Source: CAZYXZ01 sp964651395 (GTDB taxonomy: Bacteria > Actinomycetota > Actinomycetes > BP-191). Taken from it: 52,348 nt of DNA. The translations under genes were made by a program, and so were the position numbers. The stretch is from positions 1-52,348 of the forward strand of contig CAZYXZ010000013.1 of assembly GCA_964651395.1 (NCBI GenBank). The letters are read 5' to 3'. Each line of letters starts with the position of its first letter. Within the stretch, counting starts at the first letter, position 1. Below are positions 15,483-23,274 of this stretch, piece after piece. The notes beneath the pieces were generated by a model. The model made no database searches and was not told where the DNA came from. It saw nothing but the letters and a program-made list of their open reading frames with translations.

Positions 15483-16957
15483 CGGCGACACTGGCGTCGC
15501 TGACTGGCAGCGACCCGGCCAGCGTGGCGGTCGAGGATCCGACGCAGGCCCGCACCTACGAGGAGCTCGAGGGACGTTCGAACCGGATCGCCCACGGCCT
15601 GCTCGCGCTCGCCGGCGGCGGGCATGTGGTTCTCAGCGCCGGCAACCGGGTCGAGTTCGTCGAGGTCACCCTCGCGCTCTGGCGGGCCGGGCTGGTCTAC
15701 ACGCCGGTGAAGACCGGCTTGACCGGATCGGAACTCGAGGTCGTGCTCGCGGACGCAGGGACGACGGTCGTCGTCACCGACCGGCCCGCGGCGCGTGCGG
15801 CCGCGACTGCGCGCGGTGTCGCGGTGGTCGACCTCGACGACGGCTTCGACGCCTGGGTCGCGGCGCAGGAGGACTCGCCGGTGCTCGCCGAGCGGACCGG
15901 CTGGAAGCTGCCCTACACGTCGGGCACGACCGGCCGCCCCAAGGGCGTCGTGCCCAGCGGTGCGGGCGAGATCCCGTTCACCGAGTCGTTCACGCGCGGT
16001 GCGGCGATGGCCGGCGTCGTGCGGCTGCCCGGCGAGGGCACGCACCTGCTCGTGTCGCGGTTGTTCCACGGCGCGCCGTTCACCTTCGCCCTCGGCGCGT
16101 TCGCGGCCGGCGCGCGGCTGCGGATCATCGACCGCTGGGACGCCGGCACGGCACTCGCCGCTCTGTCCGCGGCGGACGTGACCAGCACGTGCATGGTGCC
16201 GACGATGTTCCGGCAGCTGCTCGCGCTCCCCGGCGTGAACCGGTCGCAGCCCCCCGCCCCGGCACTGCGCACGCTGTTGCACGGCGGCGAGCCCTGCCCC
16301 GCGCCCACCAAGCAGGCGATGATCGACTGGTTCGGCCCGGTGCTGGTCGAGTACTACGGCTTCACCGAGGGCGGCATGACCGTCGCCGACGCCGCCGACT
16401 GGTCAGCGCGCCCGGGCACGGTCGGTCGCCCGATGCCCGGCCAGTCGGTGCGCATCCTCGGGCCGGACGGTCACGAGATGCCGGTCGGCGAGACCGGCAC
16501 GGTGTCCTTCGTCCAGGACGACGGGCAACGGCGCTTCGCCTATCTCGGCGACGACGCGAAGACCGACGCGGCGTACGTCGGCGACGCCTTCACCGTGGGC
16601 GACCTCGGCCGGGTGGACGCGGACGGCTATCTCTACCTCACCGGTCGCTCCGCCGACCTCGTGATCAGCGCCGGTGTGAACGTCTACCCCGCCGAGGTCG
16701 AGGACGCCCTGGCCGACCTGCCCGGCATCCGCGACCTGTGCGCGGCCGGTGCCCCGGACGACGAGCGCGGTGAGGTGCTCGTGCTGTTCCTCACCCTCGA
16801 ACCCGGGGCGGACGCCCGGGCTGTGACAGCGGCGGTCAGCCGCCGCGCCGACGAGCGACTCGCGCCGTACAAGCGCCCGGTGCGCATCGAGATGGTCGAC
16901 GAGATCCCGCGGGACGACACCGGCAAGCTGCTGCGCGCCCGGCTGCGCCGCAGCTAG
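15479..16957 (+). CDS. Acyl-CoA ligase (FadD-type)
   Basis: 492 residues from the GTG that overlaps the stop of the preceding gene (GTGA). AMP-forming ligase motifs: LPYTSGTTGRPKGVV, EYYGFTEGG, VGDLGRVDADGYLYLTGR, SAGVNVYPAEVEDAL and the catalytic lysine in DDTGKLLRARLRR. It sits third after a long and short acyl-CoA dehydrogenase pair, the position of FadD17 in the mycobacterial sterol regulon, though I do not see enough to claim orthology. It activates an acid for the beta-oxidation steps encoded upstream. The stop TAG lies in a CTAG shared with the convergent LLM gene, leaving no terminator between them. Confidence 0.9.
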   Translation: MTATLASLTGSDPASVAVEDPTQARTYEELEGRSNRIAHGLLALAGGGHVVLSAGNRVEFVEVTLALWRAGLVYTPVKTGLTGSELEVVLADAGTTVVVTDRPAARAAATARGVAVVDLDDGFDAWVAAQEDSPVLAERTGWKLPYTSGTTGRPKGVVPSGAGEIPFTESFTRGAAMAGVVRLPGEGTHLLVSRLFHGAPFTFALGAFAAGARLRIIDRWDAGTALAALSAADVTSTCMVPTMFRQLLALPGVNRSQPPAPALRTLLHGGEPCPAPTKQAMIDWFGPVLVEYYGFTEGGMTVADAADWSARPGTVGRPMPGQSVRILGPDGHEMPVGETGTVSFVQDDGQRRFAYLGDDAKTDAAYVGDAFTVGDLGRVDADGYLYLTGRSADLVISAGVNVYPAEVEDALADLPGIRDLCAAGAPDDERGEVLVLFLTLEPGADARAVTAAVSRRADERLAPYKRPVRIEMVDEIPRDDTGKLLRARLRRS

Positions 16958-17853
16958 AGCTCGGCGATGCGCGGAATGATGGTGGTGCCGAAGTCGACGA
17001 TGGCCTTCAACAGGTCCGCACGCGTCTCGCCCGGCAGGCAGACGACGGCATAGGTCATCCCCGCAGCGGCCAGCGCGGTGATGTCCGAGATGATCAGGCT
17101 GGACGGCGGGACGGTCCGCGCGAACATCGTGAGCCCGGCCGGGATGAAGGCGACCTCCAGCTTGGCCATCCGGCCGACCGAGTCGCCGTACTCCTTCGCG
17201 TAGGCGAGGCACAGCCGCAGGTCCTCGGCCGTCTCGATGCCCGCCGTCCGGACCCGGCCCGCGGCGCGGGCCGGCACCGGCATCGGGACCCATCCGTCGG
17301 CGTGGTCGACCGCCCGGCGGATCGCGCGGCGGCTGTTGCCACCCACCCAGATCGGCGGGTGCGGCCGCTGCACCGGGCGCGGCGCCCTGGTGTTGCCGTC
17401 GACGCTGCGCCCGGTCCATGCCTTCTTCATCGCGAGGATCGCGAGGTCGGTGTCGACGTTGCGCGTGTCGAAGTCCGCGCCGACGGCGGCGAACTCCTCG
17501 TCCAGGTAGCCGGCGCCGATGCCGAGGATGACCCGGCCGCCGGAGAGCACGTCGAGCGTCGAGATCGTCTTCGCGGAGAGGTACGGGTTGCGGTACGCCG
17601 CGACGTAGAGGTTGGTCTGGAGGCGTAGCCGGGTCGTGGCCGCCGCGGCCACGGCGAGCGTGACCAGCGGGTCGAGCGTGTGGTGCCCGCCCTGCGCGAG
17701 CCAGGAGTCCGGCGGAAACGGATGGTCGGTGACCGCGACGGCGTCGAAGCCGACCGCCTCCGCGGTGCGGGCCAGCTCGGTGACGGCGTCCTTGCCGACG
17801 AACTCCTCGCCCCGGTCGATCCGGTGCGTCGGGAGGCCGAGCGAGACGCGCAT
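16954..17853 (-). CDS. LLM-class oxidoreductase, probably F420-dependent (copy 1)
   Basis: 299 residues. The barrel is recognised from VTDHPFPP, TTRLRLQTNLYVAAYRNP, SGGRVILGIGAGYLDEEFAAVG and RPHPPIWVGGNSRRAIRRA, a pattern common to the F420-dependent glucose-6-phosphate dehydrogenase and LLM group of actinobacteria. The family either reduces or oxidises small molecules with F420, or uses FMN; sequence alone does not separate the two. The ATG at 17853 follows a TAGCGT element by seven bases without a ribosome site, suggesting a leaderless message. A CTGACGNNNCGTCAG palindrome lies just upstream and is shared with the divergent LLM gene at 17907. Its end overlaps the ligase stop by four bases. 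Confidence 0.85.
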   Translation of the reverse strand: MRVSLGLPTHRIDRGEEFVGKDAVTELARTAEAVGFDAVAVTDHPFPPDSWLAQGGHHTLDPLVTLAVAAAATTRLRLQTNLYVAAYRNPYLSAKTISTLDVLSGGRVILGIGAGYLDEEFAAVGADFDTRNVDTDLAILAMKKAWTGRSVDGNTRAPRPVQRPHPPIWVGGNSRRAIRRAVDHADGWVPMPVPARAAGRVRTAGIETAEDLRLCLAYAKEYGDSVGRMAKLEVAFIPAGLTMFARTVPPSSLIISDITALAAAGMTYAVVCLPGETRADLLKAIVDFGTTIIPRIAEL

Positions 17854-17867
17854 GGCTCAGACGCTAG

Positions 17868-17882
17868 CTGACGCGTCGTCAG
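17868..17882. promoter_or_regulatory. Palindromic operator between two divergent LLM genes
   Basis: CTGACGCGTCGTCAG is a perfect six-base inverted repeat with a three-base spacer. It lies one base from the minus-strand TAGCGT -10-like element (17866-17861) and ten bases from the plus-strand TAACAT element (17893-17898), so one repressor dimer could control both LLM genes. Confidence 0.6.
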
Positions 17883-17906
17883 GCCGCTGGCCTAACATGC
17901 TGCTCC

Positions 17907-18827
17907 ATGGTCTCGATCATTCCGCCGGGCAAGCTGGTCTACGGGATGCAGCTGCCGATCCAGGCGCAGAGCACGTTCTTCGCCGAGCCGTGGGAGGCGG
18001 AGTCCGGGCCGGGCGAGCTCGCCCAGATCACGCAGGCCGCGGACCGCGCGGACTTCTTCTACGTCGCGGTCTGCGACCACGTCGCGATCCCGCGCGAGAA
18101 GGCCGTCACGATGCGCACGACCTGGTACGACACCATCGCGACGCTGTCCTGGCTGGCCGCGCAGACGCAGCGCACTCACCTGCTCAGCCACGTGTTCGTG
18201 CTCGCCTACCGCGCCCCACTGGTCGCGGCGAAGTCGTTCTGCACGCTCGACGCGCTGTCGGGCGGACGCGTGATCGCGGGTATCGGAGCGGGCCACGTGG
18301 AGGGCGAGTTCGACGTCCTCGGCGTGGACTTCGCGCGACGCGGCCCGCTGCTCGATGAGGCGCTGGTGCCCTTCGAAGCCGCGCTGCGCGAGGAGTACCA
18401 GGCCGGCGACGTGGGGGTCGCGCCGCGGCCCGTGCAGTCGCCCCGTCCCCCGATCTGGATCGGCGGCTCGGCGCCGCCCGCCGTACGCCGGGCAGCGCGC
18501 TACGACGGCTGGCTCCCCCAGGGCAACCCTCGGGCCGCGATGCCCGCGCTGATCGCCACGCTCAACGCCGAGCGCGACGCCGCGGGGATCGCCGAGCCCT
18601 GCGAGATCGGCGCGATCACCGAATGGCTCTACGTGGGCGACCCGGCCTGGGACACCGGCCGACCGACCATCAGCGGGACGGCGGAGGCACTCGCGGACAG
18701 CCTGAACGAGTTCGGGGCGATGGGTGCGAGCCACCTGCAGGTGCGCTTCCCGAGCCGCTCGCCCGACGAGCTCTGCGACCAGATCACCGCGTTCGGCGAG
18801 ACCGTCGGGCCGTTGCTCAGCCGCTGA
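17907..18827 (+). CDS. LLM-class oxidoreductase, probably F420-dependent (copy 2)
   Basis: 306 residues. Barrel landmarks: VAVCDHVAIPREKAVTMRTTWYDT, THLLSHVFVLAYRAPLVAAKSF, SGGRVIAGIGAGHVEGEF and RPPIWIGGSAPPAVRRAARYDGW. It belongs to the same superfamily as its divergent neighbour but differs clearly in the substrate loops. The ATG at 17907 is eight bases after a TAACAT element with no ribosome site, so a leaderless transcript is likely. The cofactor (F420 or FMN) and substrate are not determined. The stop overlaps the end of the convergent third LLM gene by 11 bases. Confidence 0.85.
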   Translation: MVSIIPPGKLVYGMQLPIQAQSTFFAEPWEAESGPGELAQITQAADRADFFYVAVCDHVAIPREKAVTMRTTWYDTIATLSWLAAQTQRTHLLSHVFVLAYRAPLVAAKSFCTLDALSGGRVIAGIGAGHVEGEFDVLGVDFARRGPLLDEALVPFEAALREEYQAGDVGVAPRPVQSPRPPIWIGGSAPPAVRRAARYDGWLPQGNPRAAMPALIATLNAERDAAGIAEPCEIGAITEWLYVGDPAWDTGRPTISGTAEALADSLNEFGAMGASHLQVRFPSRSPDELCDQITAFGETVGPLLSR

Positions 18828-19674
18828 GGACCTTTGCCGCGAAGGCCTCCATCGCGGCGAGGCGGGCTCCGAGGGTCGGCTCCTTCGCGGCCATCCACGG
18901 CGCGGTGATCACCGACGTCACGCCGAGGTCTTCGAACCTGCGGAACAGCTCCGGCGTCGGCCGCGCCTTCAGCGACAGGATCAGGTCGAAGTCGGCGTCC
19001 TCGCGGCCGGCCGCCTTCCGCTCGCTGCGTAGTCGCTCGACCAAGACCGCGGCGGTGTCCTCGTCGTAGGCGTTGCCGACCCAGCCGTCACCGACCCGCG
19101 CGGCCCGGCGCAGCGCGACGTCGGTGTCGCCGCCGATGAGGATCGGGATCGGGCCCGGCGGCGTCGGCGACAGCTGCACCGGGTCGAAGTCGTAGTACGT
19201 GCCGTGATGCTCCACCATGCCGCCGGCCCACAGCGCCCGCAGCGCCACCACCATCTCGTCGAGCCGCTTTCCGCGGGTGGCGAAGTCCTGCCCGGTCTGG
19301 AGGAACTCGTCCTCGCACCAGCCCGGCCCGGCGCCGAGGGAGACCCGGCCGCCGGAGAGCACCGCGGCCGTCGACACCGCCTTGGCGACGGTGAACAGGT
19401 CGCGGGCCGGGGCGACGTACACGTTGGTGGTGAAGCGCAGTCGCGTGGTGACCGCGGCCATGGCGCCGATCAGCACCCAGGGGTCCGGCCAGTGCGTCTC
19501 CGGCTTCCAGAACGGGGCGCCGTCCGCCGTGTACGGATATTTCGCCCGGTACTCGCGGGCGAAGAACATGTGGTCCGAGACGGCGATGCCGTCGAAGCCC
19601 ATCTCCTCGGAGGCGCGTGCGATGGCCAGCGCCTGGTCGGTCTCGAGGAAGGCGACTGCTTGGAGGAACTTCAT
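18817..19674 (-). CDS. LLM-class oxidoreductase, probably F420-dependent (copy 3)
   Basis: 285 residues from the ATG that gives MKFLQAVAF, the typical LLM N-terminus; the frame is open upstream but has no better start. Landmarks: GIAVSDHMFFA, TTRLRFTTNVYVAPARDLF, SGGRVSLGAGPGWCEDEF and GPIPILIGGDTDVALRRAARVGDGWVG. This is the third LLM gene in a row, and with the LuxA-type gene there are four in about 8 kb. Such runs are usual in actinobacterial steroid, fatty acid and terpenoid regions. The specific reaction is unknown. Confidence 0.85.
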   Translation of the reverse strand: MKFLQAVAFLETDQALAIARASEEMGFDGIAVSDHMFFAREYRAKYPYTADGAPFWKPETHWPDPWVLIGAMAAVTTRLRFTTNVYVAPARDLFTVAKAVSTAAVLSGGRVSLGAGPGWCEDEFLQTGQDFATRGKRLDEMVVALRALWAGGMVEHHGTYYDFDPVQLSPTPPGPIPILIGGDTDVALRRAARVGDGWVGNAYDEDTAAVLVERLRSERKAAGREDADFDLILSLKARPTPELFRRFEDLGVTSVITAPWMAAKEPTLGARLAAMEAFAAKVLSG

Positions 19675-19726
19675 CGGCCGATCATTGCGCGTTTTCCGCG
19701 CAGGCCGACCGCCCGGGCCGCAGACT

Positions 19727-21796
19727 ATGGCCATGAAGGTCAAGGGGGTGGCGACCAGCGGAGGGCGGCAGGCAGCCGTCCTCCTCGTCGCGGCCGGGGC
19801 CCTGACCGTCGTCAACAACTACCTGCCCGGCAACGAGCACCTCGACATCGGCACGCTCAACGCCATCGCCGCCCTGGCGATCTGCGTCGGGGTGCTCTGC
19901 TGGTTCCTGCCGTGGGAGCGGTACTCGCCCCGGGCATCGCTGGTGATCGCGCCGTTCGCCCTTGGTCTGATCGCGTCCGCCGACTACCTCGGCGGGGTCA
20001 GCGCCTACAGCTACGCCGTGTACTTCGTGGTGCTGTTCGTCTGGATCGGCCTGGCCCATCCGCCCGGTACGGCGCTGCTGGTCCTCGCGCCGACCGCCGC
20101 GGCGTACGTCTGGCCGCTGTGGGCGCGCGGTGACCCGGTCGGCGGCGGGGTGGCCTCGGTCACCGTCGCGCTGCCGGTCTGCCTGCTCGTGGCCGAGACG
20201 ATCGCGCGGACCGTCCGGCGGCGGCTGGCCGCGCAGGACGAGACGACGCTGCGGTCCGAGCTCAGCGCACGGCTCGTCGGCGTAGTCGCCGACGTCAACG
20301 CCGTTCTCGACCCGGACCAGGTCCTGCCGCGCCTGTGCGAAGGAACGCGCGGGCTGCTCAACGTCGAGGCGGCGGCCTACATCAGGGCGGCAGACGGCGT
20401 CGCCACGATCGTCGCCACGTCCGGCCTGCCCCCGGACTTCCTCGGCTCGCAGCACCCGGTCTCCGGCGGCACCATCGAAGAGATCCTGCGCACCGGCGAG
20501 CCCATCGTCATCAAGGACCTCAACCAGGCCGACATCCGGGACCGTGTGCACGAGGTGCTGGCCGAGATCGACTCGTTCGTCGGCGTCCCGTGCTTCGTCG
20601 GCGGGGAGATCCACGGCGCCGTGTACGTCGCGGTCGGCGCCCAGCGCGGAGCGCTCGTCGCCGCCGAGCTGGACGCGTTGCAGGTGCTGACGGGGCACGT
20701 CGCCGCTGCGCTGCGCAACGCGGCGACGCATGCCGAGGTCCTGCGCCGGCAGGCGCACGAGCAGGCGGTCATCGACGGGATGGCCGACGGCCTCGCGGTG
20801 CTCGACTCCGCGGGGATCGTGCGGAGCTGGAACGCCGCTGCGCAGGAGCTGACCGGCATCAGCGCCGAGGCGGCCATCGGCTCCCCGGTTCCGCCACAGC
20901 TCGCCGGCCCCGGCACGGTCCAGCACCGGCAGCCGGACGGTCGTTGGCTGGAGGTGCTCACCTCCCCGCTGGCCGACGGCGAGTGGGTGATGAGCATCCG
21001 CGACGTGAGCCAGGCCAAGGAGCTCGACGAGGCCAAGGACCTGTTCCTGGCAACCACCAGCCACGAGCTGCGCACGCCGCTGACCGTCATCAAGGGCTTC
21101 ACCTCGACGCTGGAGAAGCGCTGGCGCGACCTCCCTGACGCCACGCGCGACGAGGCGCTGCAGACGATGGTCGAGCGGACCAGCGGGCTGATCCAGCTGG
21201 TCGAGAACCTCCTGCTCAGCGCGCGCGCGGGCGCCAACCGGCATTCGCTGAGCATCGACCGCGTGGCGCTCGCGCCGCTGCTCGCTGCCGCGGTGCAGGA
21301 CGTCCGGGCGGTGACGACGGCGCATGAGCTGCGCCTCCACGTACCGGACGACCTGCCCGACGTCATGGCCGACCCGACGGGAGTCGGCCACGTCATCGGC
21401 CAGCTGCTCGAGAACGCGGTGAAGTACTCGCCCGACGGCGGCGTCATCGATGTGGACGCACGGGCGACCGAGGACCGGGTCGAAGTGGTCGTGGCGGACC
21501 GCGGCGTCGGGCTGCCCACGGGTGGCGAGGGGTCGATCTTCGACCGCTTCGTGCAGGGGCAGCGCGGTGACCGGCGCGACTTCGGCGGCGTCGGGCTCGG
21601 CCTGCACATCGTCCGCACGCTGGTCGAGAGCATGGGCGGCTACGTCGAGGGCGAGAACCGGCCGGACGGCGGGGCGCGGTTCGCGTTCACGTTGCCGGCG
21701 GCCGGCGCGCACCTGCTGGACCGGGAGCTAGAACGTGGCGACGGGCAACGTCGAGAAGACCCACTGGACGGGGTAGTCGAGCGCGGTACCGACTAG
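19727..21796 (+). CDS. Membrane sensor histidine kinase with GAF and PAS domains
   Basis: 689 residues. Order: five or six hydrophobic segments (about 15-160) as a membrane sensor; a linker helix; a GAF domain (about 180-330) with NVEAAAYIRA and VPCFVGGEIHGAVYVAVG; a PAS-like segment (about 345-430) with MADGLAVLDSAGIVRSWNAAAQELTG; a HisKA domain with the phospho-accepting H446 in TTSHELRTPLTVIKG; and a HATPase with LLENAVKYSPDGG (N box), DRGVGLP and GGVGLGLHIVR. It should autophosphorylate and pass phosphate to a response regulator, but none is encoded in the window. The start is the ATG at 19727, six bases before a second ATG. Its last 69 bases overlap the convergent SGNH gene. Confidence 0.9.
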   Translation: MAMKVKGVATSGGRQAAVLLVAAGALTVVNNYLPGNEHLDIGTLNAIAALAICVGVLCWFLPWERYSPRASLVIAPFALGLIASADYLGGVSAYSYAVYFVVLFVWIGLAHPPGTALLVLAPTAAAYVWPLWARGDPVGGGVASVTVALPVCLLVAETIARTVRRRLAAQDETTLRSELSARLVGVVADVNAVLDPDQVLPRLCEGTRGLLNVEAAAYIRAADGVATIVATSGLPPDFLGSQHPVSGGTIEEILRTGEPIVIKDLNQADIRDRVHEVLAEIDSFVGVPCFVGGEIHGAVYVAVGAQRGALVAAELDALQVLTGHVAAALRNAATHAEVLRRQAHEQAVIDGMADGLAVLDSAGIVRSWNAAAQELTGISAEAAIGSPVPPQLAGPGTVQHRQPDGRWLEVLTSPLADGEWVMSIRDVSQAKELDEAKDLFLATTSHELRTPLTVIKGFTSTLEKRWRDLPDATRDEALQTMVERTSGLIQLVENLLLSARAGANRHSLSIDRVALAPLLAAAVQDVRAVTTAHELRLHVPDDLPDVMADPTGVGHVIGQLLENAVKYSPDGGVIDVDARATEDRVEVVVADRGVGLPTGGEGSIFDRFVQGQRGDRRDFGGVGLGLHIVRTLVESMGGYVEGENRPDGGARFAFTLPAAGAHLLDRELERGDGQRREDPLDGVVERGTD

Positions 21797-23224
21797 GTCG
21801 CGCGCACTCGGCGCGATGGTCACGACGTACTCGCGCCCCGGAGACAGCGGCGCGGACGGGGTGAAGACCGCGGCGTGCCGCGCGGCGTCGTAGGACACCC
21901 GGCCGGGCACGTCCGTGCGCGGGTCCACGGGCGTGCCGGCTACTGCCACCGGGCCGAGCGAGCGCACCCGCATCGCACCCGTCGCCGTGAGGCTGGCCGG
22001 GTCCATCGCCCGGTCGAACCTCGCCGCGATCACGGGCGGTGACTCGAGGCCGGCGTGCCCCTCCGCCGGCGCGAGTCCGGTCACCACCGGCGCGGTGGCG
22101 TCGCAGGCCTGGGTGAAGCGCGCGTCGAGCCGGGTGATCGCGGGGCCGCGCTGCCCGGCCGTCCGCTCGAGCGTCGCGCGCACGCGGATGCCCTGCGTGC
22201 GCGACCCGACGGGCAGGGACCCCAGTGCCAGGCGCAGGCTCCGGTCTCCCGGGCGGGCGGTGCCGACGGCGGTGGCGCCTCCGTCGACGGCGGCCGCCTC
22301 GAGGCGCACCGTCGAGCCGGCCGGGACGGTGACCGCGACGGTCAGGTCGCGCCAGCCGGCGTTGCCCAGCGGGCGCAGCACCGCCGAGGTGAACGTGCCG
22401 GCCGCGGTGCCGCCCTCCAGGCTCACCGCGCGGCTCCCGGCGGGCAGCTGCACGCCGCCCTCACCACGGTCGGTCACCTCGTCCAGCCGCGCGATCAGCT
22501 CGGCCGCGATCTGCGCGTGCCCGGCCGCGCTGGGGTGTACGCCGTCGAGCGCGAGCTTGCTCGGGTCCCGCTCGAACGACGCGTAGACATCGGCGACCCG
22601 TGCGAGCCGGCGGTCGGCCGCCACATCCTTGATGGCGGCGTTGTACGCGTGGATGCGGACGTCCGTGCCGGCCAGCCGGTCGAGGTTGTTCGGGCCGAAC
22701 GCCGTGCCGAAGGCGACGTGCGACGCCGGCCCCCACGGCGGGATGGTCGCGAGCAGGGCGCGCGCCCCGGACTGCGCGGAGATCTTGCCGACGATCGTGT
22801 CGAGCGCGGACCGGAAGTCGGCGACGTCGCGGCCGATCACCAGGTCGGTCGTCCCGTACATCGCGGTGACCAGGTCCGGCCGGTGCGCAGCGAGGTCGCC
22901 GTCGATCCGCGCCACCCCGCCCTCGGCGGCCTTGTCGCCGTTCTGCGCCATGTTCGCGTAGGCCAGCGGCGCCCGCTGGCGGCGCGTGAGCCACTGGGCG
23001 ACCAGGTCGGTGTAGCGGACGTAGCCGGGCAGTGCAGCCTGCGGATCGAAGCTCGCGCCGGAGGTCATGCTGTCGCCGATGGCGAGGTAGCTCCGGTACG
23101 ACGTCTGGAAGCTCGTGCGCGAGACGGTGCCGACCCCGCAGAGGACCGGCGGCGCCGCGACCGAGAAGCCGGCCGGTACGACGACGCCGAGCAGCATCGA
23201 GAGCACGACGACGTGCCGGCGCAT
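21728..23224 (-). CDS. Secreted SGNH/GDSL hydrolase with C-terminal Ig-like domain
   Basis: 498 residues. A signal peptide (about 1-24, VVVLSMLLGVVVPAGFSVAAP) precedes an SGNH esterase domain: block I is AIGDSMTSG with the nucleophile Ser, the middle block is MYGTTDLVIG, and block V is LDGVHPSAAGH with the Asp and His. The second half is beta-rich with a segment (APAEGHAGLESPPVIAARFDRAMDPASL) that looks like a Big_5-type bacterial Ig domain ending in VVTIAPSARDLVG. It probably acts outside the cell on ester groups of polysaccharides or lipids. The ATG at 23224 has a GGAGG ribosome site five bases upstream. Its 3' end overlaps the histidine kinase gene by 69 bases. Confidence 0.85.
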   Translation of the reverse strand: MRRHVVVLSMLLGVVVPAGFSVAAPPVLCGVGTVSRTSFQTSYRSYLAIGDSMTSGASFDPQAALPGYVRYTDLVAQWLTRRQRAPLAYANMAQNGDKAAEGGVARIDGDLAAHRPDLVTAMYGTTDLVIGRDVADFRSALDTIVGKISAQSGARALLATIPPWGPASHVAFGTAFGPNNLDRLAGTDVRIHAYNAAIKDVAADRRLARVADVYASFERDPSKLALDGVHPSAAGHAQIAAELIARLDEVTDRGEGGVQLPAGSRAVSLEGGTAAGTFTSAVLRPLGNAGWRDLTVAVTVPAGSTVRLEAAAVDGGATAVGTARPGDRSLRLALGSLPVGSRTQGIRVRATLERTAGQRGPAITRLDARFTQACDATAPVVTGLAPAEGHAGLESPPVIAARFDRAMDPASLTATGAMRVRSLGPVAVAGTPVDPRTDVPGRVSYDAARHAAVFTPSAPLSPGREYVVTIAPSARDLVGTALDYPVQWVFSTLPVATF

Positions 23225-23274
23225 CTTCACCTCCGCCCAACGAGCCAGCCAGCGTTCAGGTGTCGCAGACCACG

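Noticed and set aside
16954..17853. Firm assignment of F420 as LLM cofactor
   Set aside because: Both FMN and F420 enzymes share the visible barrel motifs, so cofactor use was kept as probable only.
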